This document shows positions 18,572 to 27,767 of a stretch of 64,000 nt of DNA, in pieces. The notes beneath the pieces were generated by a model. That model was not told where the DNA came from. It saw only the letters and a program-made list of their open reading frames with translations, and ran no database searches. Source of the DNA: Polyangium sp. y55x31 (GTDB taxonomy: Bacteria > Myxococcota_A > Polyangia > Polyangiales > Polyangiaceae); assembly GCF_029946505.1 (NCBI RefSeq), contig NZ_JARZHG010000013.1, positions 62,001 through 126,000 on the forward strand, read 5' to 3'. Position 1 is the first letter of the stretch; every line of letters begins with the position of its first letter. Position numbers and translations under genes: made by a program.

Positions 18572-20527
18572 TCACTTCGGCGCGTCGATCACCGCCACCG
18601 TCCACTGCGGGCTCACGTATTGCGCCGAGATGCTCTGCCCCGGGATCCAGAACGCCGGCTGGCTCGGATCCTCCGTCCCCGCCGCGAGTTTCTCCCGGTC
18701 GAGCGCGGTGATCCAGAGCTGCTTGCATTGCTTCTGCCCCTGCACGAGCCCGCACGCGGGGCTGTTTTGCGGCGTCAGCTTGTGCCCGTAAGGTCGCTCC
18801 GACGCGTAGGCGAGCCACACCCATTTCTTTCCGACCGTCGGCGCCCATTGCGACCACGTGCTGCTCCAGACCTTGTCCGGGCCGTTCGGCGCGCCCCGGC
18901 CGAGCTCCATCACCGCGCCGTCGCTCCGCCGCACGACCGCGATACGGCCCGAGAGGTTGATGAGCGATTGCTGCGTCTTGATCGACCACCACCCGTTGGC
19001 CCGCGTGAACGAGACCGCCGTGCCGTCGGGTGAGATGCTCGGCAGCACGTTGTTCTCGCCCGTATCCGGGTTCGTCCCCGCGGCCGGGGGCGCGGCCACG
19101 AGCACCTTGGGCGTGCCGAACTGGAACGAACCGTCGGGCATGTATTGCACCGACATCTCGACGATCGATCCGAGCACCGTCTCGTCGCCGAGAAGCCGCA
19201 CGTAATTCGCGTTGCTGTCGTACGCCGTGAACACCACGAAATCGCCACCCGGCGACCAGTCCGGCATCAACGTCGCCTGACCCACGGCGGTCGGGATCTC
19301 TCCGATCGCCTCGGCGAGGTTGTTCGTGATCGGCTGGTTCGTATCCGGATCGACGAGCAGGAGCCGCACCGTGCCCGGCGTGTTTTGCGGGACGTTGTCC
19401 GGCGACGTGTAGATCATCGCAGGCCGCGTGTTTTCTTCGAGCGGGTTGAACGCGGCGTACGTGCCGCGGACGGCGGGGGAGGGGGTGATCGTCGAGGCGT
19501 AGAGCTTCTGCGCCGCATCGTACGAGAGCGCGCCGAAATTGAAATTGCCGCCGTCGAAGCTGTAGGCGAAGCGCTTGCCGTCACGCGAAATGCGGTGGCA
19601 GCCGGAGCAGGGCTGGCCGGGCGAGAGCGCCGGGCTGTTCGTCGGCAGCGGCACGTCCGTGCCCTTGATGATGTCGAGCACGCGGAAGCTGCCCGTCGAC
19701 GATTGCCACACGTAAATCGCGCTCTCGTCGATCCCATCGGAGGCGACCGTGAGCGAACGCGGGCTGCCCGGGCGGACCGTGCCATTCGGCCCGAGCCCGT
19801 CGACCGCGAGGCTCACCGCGACGTCCGGGCTCGACGACGCGACCTTCGTCCAGACGTCGGTGGGGAAGGCAAGCTCGCGCCCGGTCGTGAAGAGCGTCAG
19901 GTCGAGGACGTCGGGGCTCGTGATGCGGACGCGATACACGCTGCTATCGCCGCCGGGCGTCCATTGCGCTTCGATCGGCGGCAGGTTCGCCGGCAGCACG
20001 ACGCCGTCCTCGGGGTATTCGAGGGCTGGGGCATTCGCGGGATCCGGATCGGCCGCGGCGGCATCGAATGCGGCCTTCGTCGAGGCGTCCGTGCCCGGGA
20101 GGAAGACATCGCCGCGGAGCGTCAGCGTGAGCGACGCTTCGGCCGTCTCGCCCTCGTACGTTGCAAAGACCTTGGATTTGCCGCCGAGCACTTTCACCGA
20201 CACGTTGCCGCCGACGACGTCCGCGAGCGCGGGGTTTCCCACGAACCATTCGACCTCGCTCGTGACGTCGATCTCGGCTTCGCCTTCGCGCTTCGCATAG
20301 GCGCGGTGCGGGATTGCGGGAGCGGTGCCCGAGAGGTCGAGCGTGACGGTGGTCGCGGGCGGATCGATGCGGAGCGACAGGGCCGCGGGCGCGTCCGGGC
20401 CCGCGTCTTCGTTCGCGCCGCCGGGCCCGGTGCCCGTGCCCTGCGTATCGGAGCAAGCGGAGGCGGCCGCGCCGAGGACGGCGAGGCCGAGGGCGAAGAA
20501 AAAGAGCTGCCTTTGGCGAGGTCGCAT
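18572..20527 (-). CDS. Beta-propeller (TolB-like) lipoprotein with one CxxCH motif
   Basis: 651 residues. Lipoprotein signal with lipobox ASAC near residue 25, then an acidic/Gly linker, an Ig-like region (about 45-140) and TolB/WD40-like propeller repeats (PDWSPGGDFVVF, PSISPDGTAVSFTR, SRDGKRFAYS). A single CSGCH motif (about residue 310) sits between blades, so a covalent c-type haem is possible. Attached to a membrane facing the periplasm or surface. The ATG at 20527 starts the signal peptide. The stop abuts the flavoprotein stop (convergent, 0 bp gap). Confidence 0.78.
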   Translation of the reverse strand: MRPRQRQLFFFALGLAVLGAAASACSDTQGTGTGPGGANEDAGPDAPAALSLRIDPPATTVTLDLSGTAPAIPHRAYAKREGEAEIDVTSEVEWFVGNPALADVVGGNVSVKVLGGKSKVFATYEGETAEASLTLTLRGDVFLPGTDASTKAAFDAAAADPDPANAPALEYPEDGVVLPANLPPIEAQWTPGGDSSVYRVRITSPDVLDLTLFTTGRELAFPTDVWTKVASSSPDVAVSLAVDGLGPNGTVRPGSPRSLTVASDGIDESAIYVWQSSTGSFRVLDIIKGTDVPLPTNSPALSPGQPCSGCHRISRDGKRFAYSFDGGNFNFGALSYDAAQKLYASTITPSPAVRGTYAAFNPLEENTRPAMIYTSPDNVPQNTPGTVRLLLVDPDTNQPITNNLAEAIGEIPTAVGQATLMPDWSPGGDFVVFTAYDSNANYVRLLGDETVLGSIVEMSVQYMPDGSFQFGTPKVLVAAPPAAGTNPDTGENNVLPSISPDGTAVSFTRANGWWSIKTQQSLINLSGRIAVVRRSDGAVMELGRGAPNGPDKVWSSTWSQWAPTVGKKWVWLAYASERPYGHKLTPQNSPACGLVQGQKQCKQLWITALDREKLAAGTEDPSQPAFWIPGQSISAQYVSPQWTVAVIDAPK

Positions 20528-20641
20528 GCCGCGAGGATACACGAGATCCGAGGGGCCGCGGGGCCTCGTCGCAACATTCTTGGCCCAACCGCGGAGCTCG
20601 TGCCACTCACCTCGGACCCTGTCACAGCGGAAGGAAGAGCC

Positions 20642-21370
20642 TTGATTCGACCCATCGCCGTCCTCGTCGCAGGCATGCTCCTTTCGAGGCCGGGGATGCC
20701 GAAGGAAGAGGCCAATCGTTATGCCCGGGTCCTCGCCGAGGTCGCGGCGGCGCGTGGCTTCGACCCGCTCGTCGCCGTGGCGATCGTGCATTTCGAGACG
20801 CAGTGGCGTCCCTCGCTCGTCTCGGCCGACGGAGAGGATTACGGCCTCGGGCAGGTGCGCGCCCGGTTCGCGGGCGCCTGCCGCGACGACGCGGATCCGG
20901 TGAACGCGCCGAGCGAGGCTTGTCAGCGCGTGAAGGATTCGCTGCTCGACGGCGTGACGAACATCCGGCGCATGGGCGCGATCATCGCGGCCAACATGGA
21001 ATTCTGCAAGGTGAAGACCGGCAGCGCGAGGACCGAGCGCTGGCTCTCGGGCTACCAGGGGTATGGGGATCCCTCGCGTGGCCGGTTCTGCGAGCCAGGC
21101 GAAAAGACGCGAATCGTACTCGATTACTACAAGGAGCTCGTCGCGAAGCTCGCGCCGCCGCCGAAGCCGAAACCCGCGCCAAAGCCAAAGGCCACGCGTC
21201 CTCTACCGCCGGACCACGGCGCGGAGCCCACGCGCGCGGCCCTTCCGAAGAGCGCGGATCGCGCCGCGAAGCCGCCGGCGGCGAAGAAACCCGAAACGAC
21301 GAAACAAGCGCCACGCGCAAAAGCCGGCAAGGCGCACGCGACGCGGCCCTCGCGAAGGAAGACACGATGA
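20642..21370 (+). CDS. Lytic-transglycosylase-like (SLT) protein with Lys/Pro/Ala-rich tail
   Basis: 242 residues. After a short hydrophobic N-terminus, GFDPLVAVAIVHFETQW (about 38-54) gives the catalytic-type Glu of an SLT lysozyme fold, with SADGEDYGLGQVRARF just after. The fold seems to end near 155. From about 165 the chain is a basic Lys/Pro/Ala tail (PPPKPKPAPKPKA and onward). Inferred role: peptidoglycan cleavage. A TTG start at 20642 is preferred because AAGGAAG lies 5-8 bases upstream and no ATG/GTG fits. The stop overlaps the next ATG (ATGA). Confidence 0.72.
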   Translation: MIRPIAVLVAGMLLSRPGMPKEEANRYARVLAEVAAARGFDPLVAVAIVHFETQWRPSLVSADGEDYGLGQVRARFAGACRDDADPVNAPSEACQRVKDSLLDGVTNIRRMGAIIAANMEFCKVKTGSARTERWLSGYQGYGDPSRGRFCEPGEKTRIVLDYYKELVAKLAPPPKPKPAPKPKATRPLPPDHGAEPTRAALPKSADRAAKPPAAKKPETTKQAPRAKAGKAHATRPSRRKTR

Positions 21371-22074
21371 CCGAGATCATCAAGCTGTCGGGACCCGGGA
21401 AAAACGCGCTTTCGAGCGCGATGATGCGCCACATCCTCGAAGGCCTCGACAAGGCCGCGGGCGCGCCGGTCCTGCTCACGGGGGAGGGCGACGCATTGTC
21501 CGCGGGGCTCGACCTGAAAGAGGTCCTCATGCTCGACCCCGCCGGCATGATCGCATTCCTGCACCTGCTCGAGCGGTGCATGACGACCCTTTATCTGTAT
21601 CCGGGGCCCACGGTCGCCGTTTTGAGCGGCCACGCCATCGCGGGCGGCTCGGTGCTCGCCGCCTGTTGCGACCTGCGTATCGCCACGAGCAAGCCCACAG
21701 CGAAGATCGGCCTCAACGAGACCGCGCTCGGCCTGCGATTTCCGCCGCGGATCCTAGCCATTCTGCGGCGGCGCCTCCCGCCCCAGCACGTCGACGAGAT
21801 TCTCCTCGGCGCGGGCCTCTTCAGTCCCGAAAAGGCCCTGCGTCTCGGCCTCGTCGACGAGGTGGCCGACGACCCGTACGAGGTCGGGCTCGCGCGTCTC
21901 GCAGAGCTCGCGAAGCACCCCGCGGCGGTGTATGCGCAGACCAAGCAGGATCTGCGGGGAACGGCGGACAGCCTGTATCCCGAGGCCGATCACGGCCGCG
22001 CAATCGACGGGATGCTCACCTCCTGGGATCCCGCCATCGTGCATTCGAAGATCATGGCCGCGCTCAAGCGCTGA
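21367..22074 (+). CDS. Enoyl-CoA hydratase/isomerase family protein (crotonase fold)
   Basis: 235 residues. Oxyanion-hole segments ALSAGLDLKEVL (about 44-55) and GHAIAGGSVLAACCDLRIA (about 88-106) are clear crotonase signatures, and LGLVDEVADD (about 163) is the usual following motif. The catalytic Glu pair of classic hydratases is not obvious, so another crotonase reaction (isomerase, thioesterase or ligase-type) is possible. It begins at 21367, overlapping the transglycosylase stop by 4 bp. Confidence 0.85.
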   Translation: MTEIIKLSGPGKNALSSAMMRHILEGLDKAAGAPVLLTGEGDALSAGLDLKEVLMLDPAGMIAFLHLLERCMTTLYLYPGPTVAVLSGHAIAGGSVLAACCDLRIATSKPTAKIGLNETALGLRFPPRILAILRRRLPPQHVDEILLGAGLFSPEKALRLGLVDEVADDPYEVGLARLAELAKHPAAVYAQTKQDLRGTADSLYPEADHGRAIDGMLTSWDPAIVHSKIMAALKR

Positions 22075-22089
22075 CCACGGCGGCGCGCC

Positions 22090-22467
22090 TCAAGGCGAGA
22101 GCCCGCCCGCCGACGTCGCTTCGATCGAATCGGCGAGCGGGCACTTCTCCATCCCGATTTCCTTCGCCTTTGCGCGGATCATCTGCGCCTGCTCCTCGGG
22201 ACCCTTCACGCTGACGAGCGTACGGAACTCGATTCCGTCGGGATTCTCGATGTGATCGGCGAGCCACGCCGTCCGCTGCTGCCCGATCGCCAGCGGATCT
22301 TCCTCCGCGGTGAGCCCGGCGCGCTGGTCGACCTCGCACATGAGCTTCACGGCGTCGGCGAAGGTTTGCCCGGTTTGCGCCGGGGCGGCGGGCTCCGGCG
22401 CTCGGGAGGCGCCGCAGCCCACGGCGAGGACGATCGAGAACGAGGCGAGGAGCAGGGAACGTCGCAT
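22090..22467 (-). CDS. Small lipoprotein, unknown function
   Basis: 125 residues. Lipobox AVGC near residue 18 after a short signal. The mature chain is helical with two further Cys (LMCEVDQ and KCPLADS) that could form a disulphide, and the segment EVDQRAGLTAEEDPLAIGQ. No domain recognised. Start ATG at 22467; convergent with the crotonase gene. Codon use matches its neighbours. Confidence 0.7.
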   Translation of the reverse strand: MRRSLLLASFSIVLAVGCGASRAPEPAAPAQTGQTFADAVKLMCEVDQRAGLTAEEDPLAIGQQRTAWLADHIENPDGIEFRTLVSVKGPEEQAQMIRAKAKEIGMEKCPLADSIEATSAGGLSP

Positions 22468-22504
22468 GCCGCATGGACACGGAAGGTCTTGCGGCTTTGG
22501 GTCC

Positions 22505-23656
22505 TCAGATCGCGGGCATCGCCGCGGGGACGGACGCCTGCCGAACGGCCTTCTGCGGCTCCGCGCGCGTGACGCCGCGCCGCATCGACGTCTTTCCCAC
22601 CGCGATGTCGACCATCTTCTTGACCCGCGAAAAGACGCTCTCTTGCACGTAGGGAATCCCGTACTTCTCGCAGAGCGCCTTCACCTTCGGCTGCACCTGC
22701 TGGTATTTCAGCATCGGAATGTCCGGGAAGAGGTGGTGCTCGATCTGGTAATTGAGCCAGAGGTGCGCGTAATCGAGGAGGTCGCCGCCCGTCTTGTAAT
22801 TCGTCGAGCCGATCACCTGCCTCACGAAGAATTCCGCGCGCGAGGCCGGGCGGTCGTCGAAGCGGTAGAGATCGTCGCCCGTGTGGTTCGGACCGATGAC
22901 GCAGAACGTGTGCAGGTTCGTGACCGCCTCGGCCATCAGCGAATTGCAGAACGCGCTGAAGACGCCCCAGGGCCCGAGCGGGAGATAACAGAGCGGCAGG
23001 AGCCCGAAATGGACCGCCGCATAGGGCAGGTAACATTGGAGCCAGAGCTCACGATTCTCGCCCTCTTTCGACGGGGCCTCCCCGTCCCGCTCGGCGTGGC
23101 GCGCGCGATACACCTCCAGCGTGCTCGGCGCATAATACGAGGCGCGCCAGGTGAGCGCGAGCAGCCCCATGAGCGCGTAACGAACCGGCATGGAATGTTC
23201 GCGCAGCTCCTCGGTGTTGCGCTCGATGAGGTCCCGATCGTCGAGCTCCCCCGTGTAGGAGTGGTGCAGGACGTTGTGCTCGTAAATCCACGCTTCGGGT
23301 AAAATCCAATCGCACCAGTCAAGAAATCGCCGCTTCCCGCGCGCGAAGACCTTGCTCGTGTACCGCGCGGGCACGCCTGGCACCTTGTCGTAACCGCGGT
23401 GACCAATGTGGTGCATGAGAATCCACCGCGTCGATCGGCCGATGCCAAGCAATAGTGCGCTCGCCGGGTTCGGCGCGATACCCGCGCCGAGCAAGCCGAG
23501 CGCAGTGCAAGCGCGCCCCCAGCGCTCGAGCTTGTAGAGGTGCCGCAGATCGTCTTCTCCGAGCGCGTCGTCGATTTCGCGGCGCAAGGCCTTGATGTCT
23601 GCGTGGAATGCTTCGAGGTCGATCTTGGAGAGGTCGAAAGGAAGGTTCTTTTGCAT
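22505..23656 (-). CDS. Membrane fatty acid desaturase (front-end type)
   Basis: 383 residues. The three His boxes of membrane di-iron desaturases are present: [11 protein letters not shown] (about 80), [13 protein letters not shown] (about 127-133) and [15 protein letters not shown] (about 304). The last is the Q-x-x-H-H form of front-end desaturases, which insert a double bond toward the carboxyl end of an acyl chain. Several hydrophobic helices flank the boxes ([18 protein letters not shown]). Myxobacteria make polyunsaturated fatty acids, which fits. The ATG at 23656 begins [10 protein letters not shown], and the region upstream is the promoter shared with the divergent gene. Confidence 0.9.
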   Translation of the reverse strand: MQKNLPFDLSKIDLEAFHADIKALRREIDDALGEDDLRHLYKLERWGRACTALGLLGAGIAPNPASALLLGIGRSTRWILMHHIGHRGYDKVPGVPARYTSKVFARGKRRFLDWCDWILPEAWIYEHNVLHHSYTGELDDRDLIERNTEELREHSMPVRYALMGLLALTWRASYYAPSTLEVYRARHAERDGEAPSKEGENRELWLQCYLPYAAVHFGLLPLCYLPLGPWGVFSAFCNSLMAEAVTNLHTFCVIGPNHTGDDLYRFDDRPASRAEFFVRQVIGSTNYKTGGDLLDYAHLWLNYQIEHHLFPDIPMLKYQQVQPKVKALCEKYGIPYVQESVFSRVKKMVDIAVGKTSMRRGVTRAEPQKAVRQASVPAAMPAI

Positions 23657-23721
23657 GGGGTCGGGCGGCTCGCTGTAGCATCCTTCCCTTCGGACGGAAA
23701 GCACCGTAAGCTCGCGCCGCG

Positions 23722-24366
23722 ATGAAGCGGAGAGGCGTGCTGAAGGTCGGCGTGGCGCTCGCGGTGACCCCACTTTCCTTTTCGCGTGACGCGCGCGCCT
23801 GTGACGGGCACGGCAACTGGGAGACGCCGCCCGAGAAGGCGCCCGAGAAAGCGGCCGTCTGCGAGCGGCTCGTCGCGCGGATCGGGCGAAACCACGGGCA
23901 TGCCTTCGCGATCGTCGTCGCCGACGTGCTCGCGGGTATCGACAAAACATACGACCTCACGGGGACGTCCGGCCACCGGCACACGATCACGGTCACCGCC
24001 GCCGACTTCAAAAAGCTCGGGGCCGGGCAAATCGTGCGTCTCGCGTCGAGCCGCGAGGGTGGGCACATCCACAGGCTCTTTCTCGAATGCGCGCCGGCGG
24101 TCGACCCGCCCGAGCGCGTGAATGCCTGCGAGATCGAGGTCGCCGGCAAGGACGAGCACGAGTTCGTCATTCCCGATGCCCACGTCAGGGCGAAGGTCGA
24201 GCGGACCTACGACATCCAGGGCCTCGCGGGGCACGAGCATTCGGTGACGGTCACCGCCGCCGATTTCGAGGATCTTCTCCGCGGCAAGCAGGTGAAGATC
24301 CCATGCTCCCGGGGGACCGACGGGCATAACCACCTCGTGTTCATCCGCTACCCTCGGAAGGGTTGA
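23722..24366 (+). CDS. Exported His-rich protein with two tandem copies of a metal-binding-like domain
   Basis: 214 residues. N-terminal export signal ([21 protein letters not shown]). Two homologous halves follow. Each has a His motif, a strand, Y-D-(I/L)-x-G-x-x-G-H-(R/E)-H-x-(I/V)-T-V-T-A-A-D-F, and a closing HIH or HNH. Copy 1 (about 55-125) has [23 protein letters not shown] and GHIHRLF; copy 2 (about 145-212) has [21 protein letters not shown] and GHNHLVF. The regular HxH pairs suggest copper or zinc binding in the periplasm. I know no named function. Diverges from the desaturase gene (65 bp between starts). Confidence 0.75.
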   Translation: MKRRGVLKVGVALAVTPLSFSRDARACDGHGNWETPPEKAPEKAAVCERLVARIGRNHGHAFAIVVADVLAGIDKTYDLTGTSGHRHTITVTAADFKKLGAGQIVRLASSREGGHIHRLFLECAPAVDPPERVNACEIEVAGKDEHEFVIPDAHVRAKVERTYDIQGLAGHEHSVTVTAADFEDLLRGKQVKIPCSRGTDGHNHLVFIRYPRKG

Positions 24367-24563
24367 GATCGCGGGACGGGCGGCCTCCCGCGGGCGTCGG
24401 GCGCGGGCGTACGGGGATTTCCTTCGTGCGCTCCGGCCGCGGCGTTCGATCGGCCGCACCATCTGGCGTTCCGGGCGAAATGCCTCCATGCGTTCCTCGT
24501 AGCGAGCAAGGGGCCTCCAGGTGAATGGCTGGTTCCCCGAGGCTCGCATCTGGAGGGGGAAAC

Positions 24564-24842
24564 ATGAAAAAGAATCTGATCATTCAGGCTATCGTGGGAC
24601 TCGGGCTTCTTCTGGGGAGCGCCGTCTCGGCCCAGGCCGCGCCCGCGCCGACGGACACCCCGAGCGAATCGCCGGCGACCCAGCCGGCGGAGGAGAGCGC
24701 CACGGTGTTGGCTGCCGCTCGCTGCCGGGGAGGGTTCGCCTCCTGCAATACCGACTGTACCCGTCGTTGCAGGCGGGGTCACGGGTACACCGGGTGTGTC
24801 ACGGGGTGCGAACGTACCTGTCGCGCTCGCTTCTGTAGGTAA
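24564..24842 (+). CDS. Small secreted cationic 8-Cys peptide precursor
   Basis: 92 residues. MKKNLIIQAIVGLGLLLGSA is a signal peptide with predicted cleavage after VSAQA. An acidic, Pro/Thr/Ser-rich propeptide-like segment (about 27-52) follows. The last 40 residues are Arg-rich with eight Cys in the spacing C-x6-C-x3-C-x3-C-x8-C-x3-C-x3-C-x4-C. The twin C-x3-C-x3-C halves resemble a helical hairpin stabilised by disulphides, as in alpha-hairpinin or antimicrobial peptides. The start at 24564 has GGAGGGGG upstream. Exported toxin, antimicrobial or adhesin roles are all possible. Confidence 0.65.
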   Translation: MKKNLIIQAIVGLGLLLGSAVSAQAAPAPTDTPSESPATQPAEESATVLAAARCRGGFASCNTDCTRRCRRGHGYTGCVTGCERTCRARFCR

Positions 24843-24885
24843 GGTAGGAATGTGAAAGGCGGGGCGAGCGTACAGGGCCTCCGCC

Positions 24886-26844
24886 ATGTCGTCTCGCTCC
24901 TGCCTTGCTTGGATCGCCGCTCTCGTGGCCGCGTTTGCCGGCGCGTGCACGAGCGCCCCGCGCGCCGCCGCGCCGAATGCCTCACGAATTTCTGTTGCAG
25001 GCGGGGCACGCGCCCCCGGCAGGGCCGTCGCATCTCCCGCGCTGAGCGATACCAAGGCGGCGCCAAACCCCTGCGCGCGACGCCATTCCGAGGCCACCGC
25101 CCTCCCGGAATCACCCGTTCGCCAAAGCAGCACCATTGCACTCGCCCGAAACGCCGATCGAACAATCGCCTACGTGGCCGACGCCGATCGACGCGCGCTT
25201 CATACGGTGGATATCGACGGCCGGGTCGTCCTCGCGACGACGCCCGTCGAAGGCGCGCCTTCGCAGCTCGTCGTCCTCGCAGACGGAAGGGTTGTCGTCA
25301 CGCTGCGTGATTCCAATCGTGTCGCCGTCCTCGAACCCGCCTCCGCGCCCGAACGGAAGCTCGCACTCCTCTGCGAAGCACGAACGCCGAGCGAGCCGAT
25401 TGGACTTTTCGTTGCCCCGAACGAATCGACCCTCTTCGTGACCAGCGGCTGGGGCCGTGCGCTCACCGCATTCGCGAGCGACACCCTCGAACCACGCTAT
25501 GCCGTGCCTTTGCCGCGCGAGCCCCGCGCCGTCTACGTCGAGCCCTCGGGCCGCCGCGCCTTCGTCTCCCACGCCATCGGCGACGAGATCTCGATCGTCG
25601 ACCTCGAAGACCCGCTCCATAGCCGAAGATCCGTCGATCTACGCCGGCACAATGGGGAAAACTCCTCCCGCCACACCGGTCAGGGATTCGTGCTGACCGC
25701 GCTCGTCGGGACGAACCCCGAGCACGTGACGCGATTGCTCGCCCCGATGGTGAGCGTCGATCAGGACGCGGGCAGCGTCTCCACCGAGACGTATGGCTCT
25801 CGATTCCTCGCCGCCGCGCCCCTCGTCGCCGTGGTCGATACCACGAGCGAGGCCCTGCTCGGACGTAATCACTTCGTCTCCGGGCAATTCCGCGAAACGG
25901 TCTGCACGCTGCCGCGCGCCGCCGCGCTCGCCGGCGAACGCCTCCTCCTCGCCTGCCTCGGCATCGACGCCGTGCTCGAGCTCGAGGCCCGCGCGCGCGA
26001 CCCCATGCGTTTCGAGCGCCGAAGATACCGCGTGCCCGCCGGGCCGATGGGCGTCGCGGCCGAGCCGGGCCGCGAGCGCGCCGTTGTATGGTCGCAGTTC
26101 GCCGCCGCCGTGAGCGTGCTCGACCTGCGCGAGAGCGCAAAGGCCACCCCCGCCGCGGAGATCATCGTCTCGAAGGACCTTCCACCAGGCCTCGGCGCCG
26201 TCGAGGCGCGCGGGCGTATCCTGTTTCACGCGACGAACGATCCGCGAATCTCCGGCGACGGCCGTGCCTGCGCGAGCTGCCATATCGACGGGCGCGAGGA
26301 CGGCATCACCTGGCAAACGCCCGAGGGTCGGCACCAGACGATCATGCTCGCCGGCCGCATGAACGAGGGCGCGCCGTTTGGCTGGCGCGGCGAGACCACC
26401 ACGCTTCGCCACCACGTCGGCCGCACGATGAAGCGCCTCGCGGGGCGCGGCGTTTTTGGCGAGGCCGATTCCGCCGACCTCGACGCGCTCATTGCTTATT
26501 TGAAGGTCATGCCCGCGCCCGTGCGGGTCGAGCCCGACGAGACGCGACGCGCGCTCGTCACCCGCGGGCGCGAGCTCTTCGCTGATCCGCGGCAGGGCTG
26601 CGCCACCTGCCATCCGGGCGGCGGCACCGATCGAGCCGCGTACGACGTCGCGCGCTCGCCGTACCGCATCCCCTTCGATACGCCGTCCCTCCGGTTCGTC
26701 GGGGGAACAGCGCCTTATTTCCACGACGGTCGTTATGCCACGCTCGGCGACCTTTTGCGCGGCGTCGACGGCACCATGGGCCATACCGGCTCGCTCTCGG
26801 ACGAAGAGCTCCGCGCGCTCGAAGCGTACCTGGAGGATCTATGA
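24886..26844 (+). CDS. Beta-propeller plus di-haem cytochrome c lipoprotein
   Basis: 652 residues. Lipobox AGAC near residue 21. Residues about 80-430 form YVTN/SMP-like propeller blades (ALARNADRTIAYVADAD, LVVLADGRVVVTLRDSN). Residues about 430-650 hold two c-type haem sites, CASCH (about 465) and CATCH (about 568), as in di-haem cytochrome c peroxidase/MauG-like domains. TPSLRFVGGTAPYFHDGRY is typical of that family. Inferred role: periplasmic or surface redox protein, perhaps a peroxidase or oxidase. The stop overlaps the next ATG (ATGA), so the downstream exported protein is translationally coupled. Confidence 0.85.
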   Translation: MSSRSCLAWIAALVAAFAGACTSAPRAAAPNASRISVAGGARAPGRAVASPALSDTKAAPNPCARRHSEATALPESPVRQSSTIALARNADRTIAYVADADRRALHTVDIDGRVVLATTPVEGAPSQLVVLADGRVVVTLRDSNRVAVLEPASAPERKLALLCEARTPSEPIGLFVAPNESTLFVTSGWGRALTAFASDTLEPRYAVPLPREPRAVYVEPSGRRAFVSHAIGDEISIVDLEDPLHSRRSVDLRRHNGENSSRHTGQGFVLTALVGTNPEHVTRLLAPMVSVDQDAGSVSTETYGSRFLAAAPLVAVVDTTSEALLGRNHFVSGQFRETVCTLPRAAALAGERLLLACLGIDAVLELEARARDPMRFERRRYRVPAGPMGVAAEPGRERAVVWSQFAAAVSVLDLRESAKATPAAEIIVSKDLPPGLGAVEARGRILFHATNDPRISGDGRACASCHIDGREDGITWQTPEGRHQTIMLAGRMNEGAPFGWRGETTTLRHHVGRTMKRLAGRGVFGEADSADLDALIAYLKVMPAPVRVEPDETRRALVTRGRELFADPRQGCATCHPGGGTDRAAYDVARSPYRIPFDTPSLRFVGGTAPYFHDGRYATLGDLLRGVDGTMGHTGSLSDEELRALEAYLEDL

Positions 26845-27728
26845 TGAAACCGAGCCTCGTGTTTCCGGCCCTCGCCCTCGCGATTTCGCTCGACCTGGCC
26901 GCGACCTCGGCGCAGGCCGAGGAGCCTTATCGATTCCAGGAGCTTCGCCTCGCCGAGATCCCGAGCGTCGAAGCCGAGCCCGACGTCGTCTGGAAAGACC
27001 AACATTACGACGAGAAAGGCAAACCGAGACCACTGCCCGACATCGAGCGCTCGCGCCTCGCGGCCGATTGGAGTGGTTTGCCTCGGCCGCGCTGGACCAA
27101 CGAGAAGGGCCATGCCGCCGTCGTGCGCATCCGGAACCTCTACCACCCCGACGATCACCAGGCGAACCAGTGGCTCCGTTATCTCCAGTCGGACGACACC
27201 TCGCCGATCGCCATGGCGTGTGGCCCCGACACGGGCGAGCCGCGAGGCGTCGACACGTATTTGCTCGAAGCGTCGCGGCCGGAGGGGCCGCGGTACACGG
27301 TCCTCGAGGCCTGGCTCGATGGCAGGACGTGCAAGGGGCTCGCGCTCCGTCGTTATCAGGCGGCCGTAAAACCTCTCGCGGGTGGCCTCGCGTATGCCTA
27401 CCGTACGTCTTGTGCGCGCTGCTCGGCTGCCGAGAGCGCCACCCTGCACGTCGTCATACCGTCGGGCTTCAGCTCGAGCGCGACCGGCGGATTTCGGTAC
27501 TGGACGTACCTCATGGAGCACCTCGAGCTGCCGCTCGGCCCTGGCACCTCCGGCAGCCTGCAGGCGTTTGTCGAGGGCGCGAGCATCCGCGCGTGGAACC
27601 ATGTCGTCCCGAAGCCGCTCCCCATCGTCAATGTCGCCGAGCTCCGCATCGAGACGAGCTTCGCCGTGGGCGAGGACGAGCCCACGATCGTCCTGGCCAT
27701 ACGTGGGCTGAACATTCCGCTTTCGTAG
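26841..27728 (+). CDS. Exported hypothetical protein, partner of the di-haem lipoprotein
   Basis: 295 residues. Signal peptide (LVFPALALAISLDLAATSAQA) then a secreted domain without a recognised family. One Cys pair is in TSCARCSAAES (about 193). Two in-frame ATGs lie at 26841 and 26844, overlapping the stop of the preceding gene, which implies coupled translation and a shared role. The sequence SGFSSSATGGFRYWTYLMEH (about 212) is rich in aromatic and polar residues, as in secreted beta proteins. Confidence 0.72.
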   Translation: MMKPSLVFPALALAISLDLAATSAQAEEPYRFQELRLAEIPSVEAEPDVVWKDQHYDEKGKPRPLPDIERSRLAADWSGLPRPRWTNEKGHAAVVRIRNLYHPDDHQANQWLRYLQSDDTSPIAMACGPDTGEPRGVDTYLLEASRPEGPRYTVLEAWLDGRTCKGLALRRYQAAVKPLAGGLAYAYRTSCARCSAAESATLHVVIPSGFSSSATGGFRYWTYLMEHLELPLGPGTSGSLQAFVEGASIRAWNHVVPKPLPIVNVAELRIETSFAVGEDEPTIVLAIRGLNIPLS

Positions 27729-27767
27729 GCTTCCGGACGGCGCGGCGTTCGTGATAGGGTCCGCTTC

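Noticed and set aside
19145-20641. Open frame on the + strand ahead of the transglycosylase start
   Set aside because: Antisense to the propeller lipoprotein, Arg/Val-rich, with no domain; the TTG at 20642 has a good ribosome-binding site.
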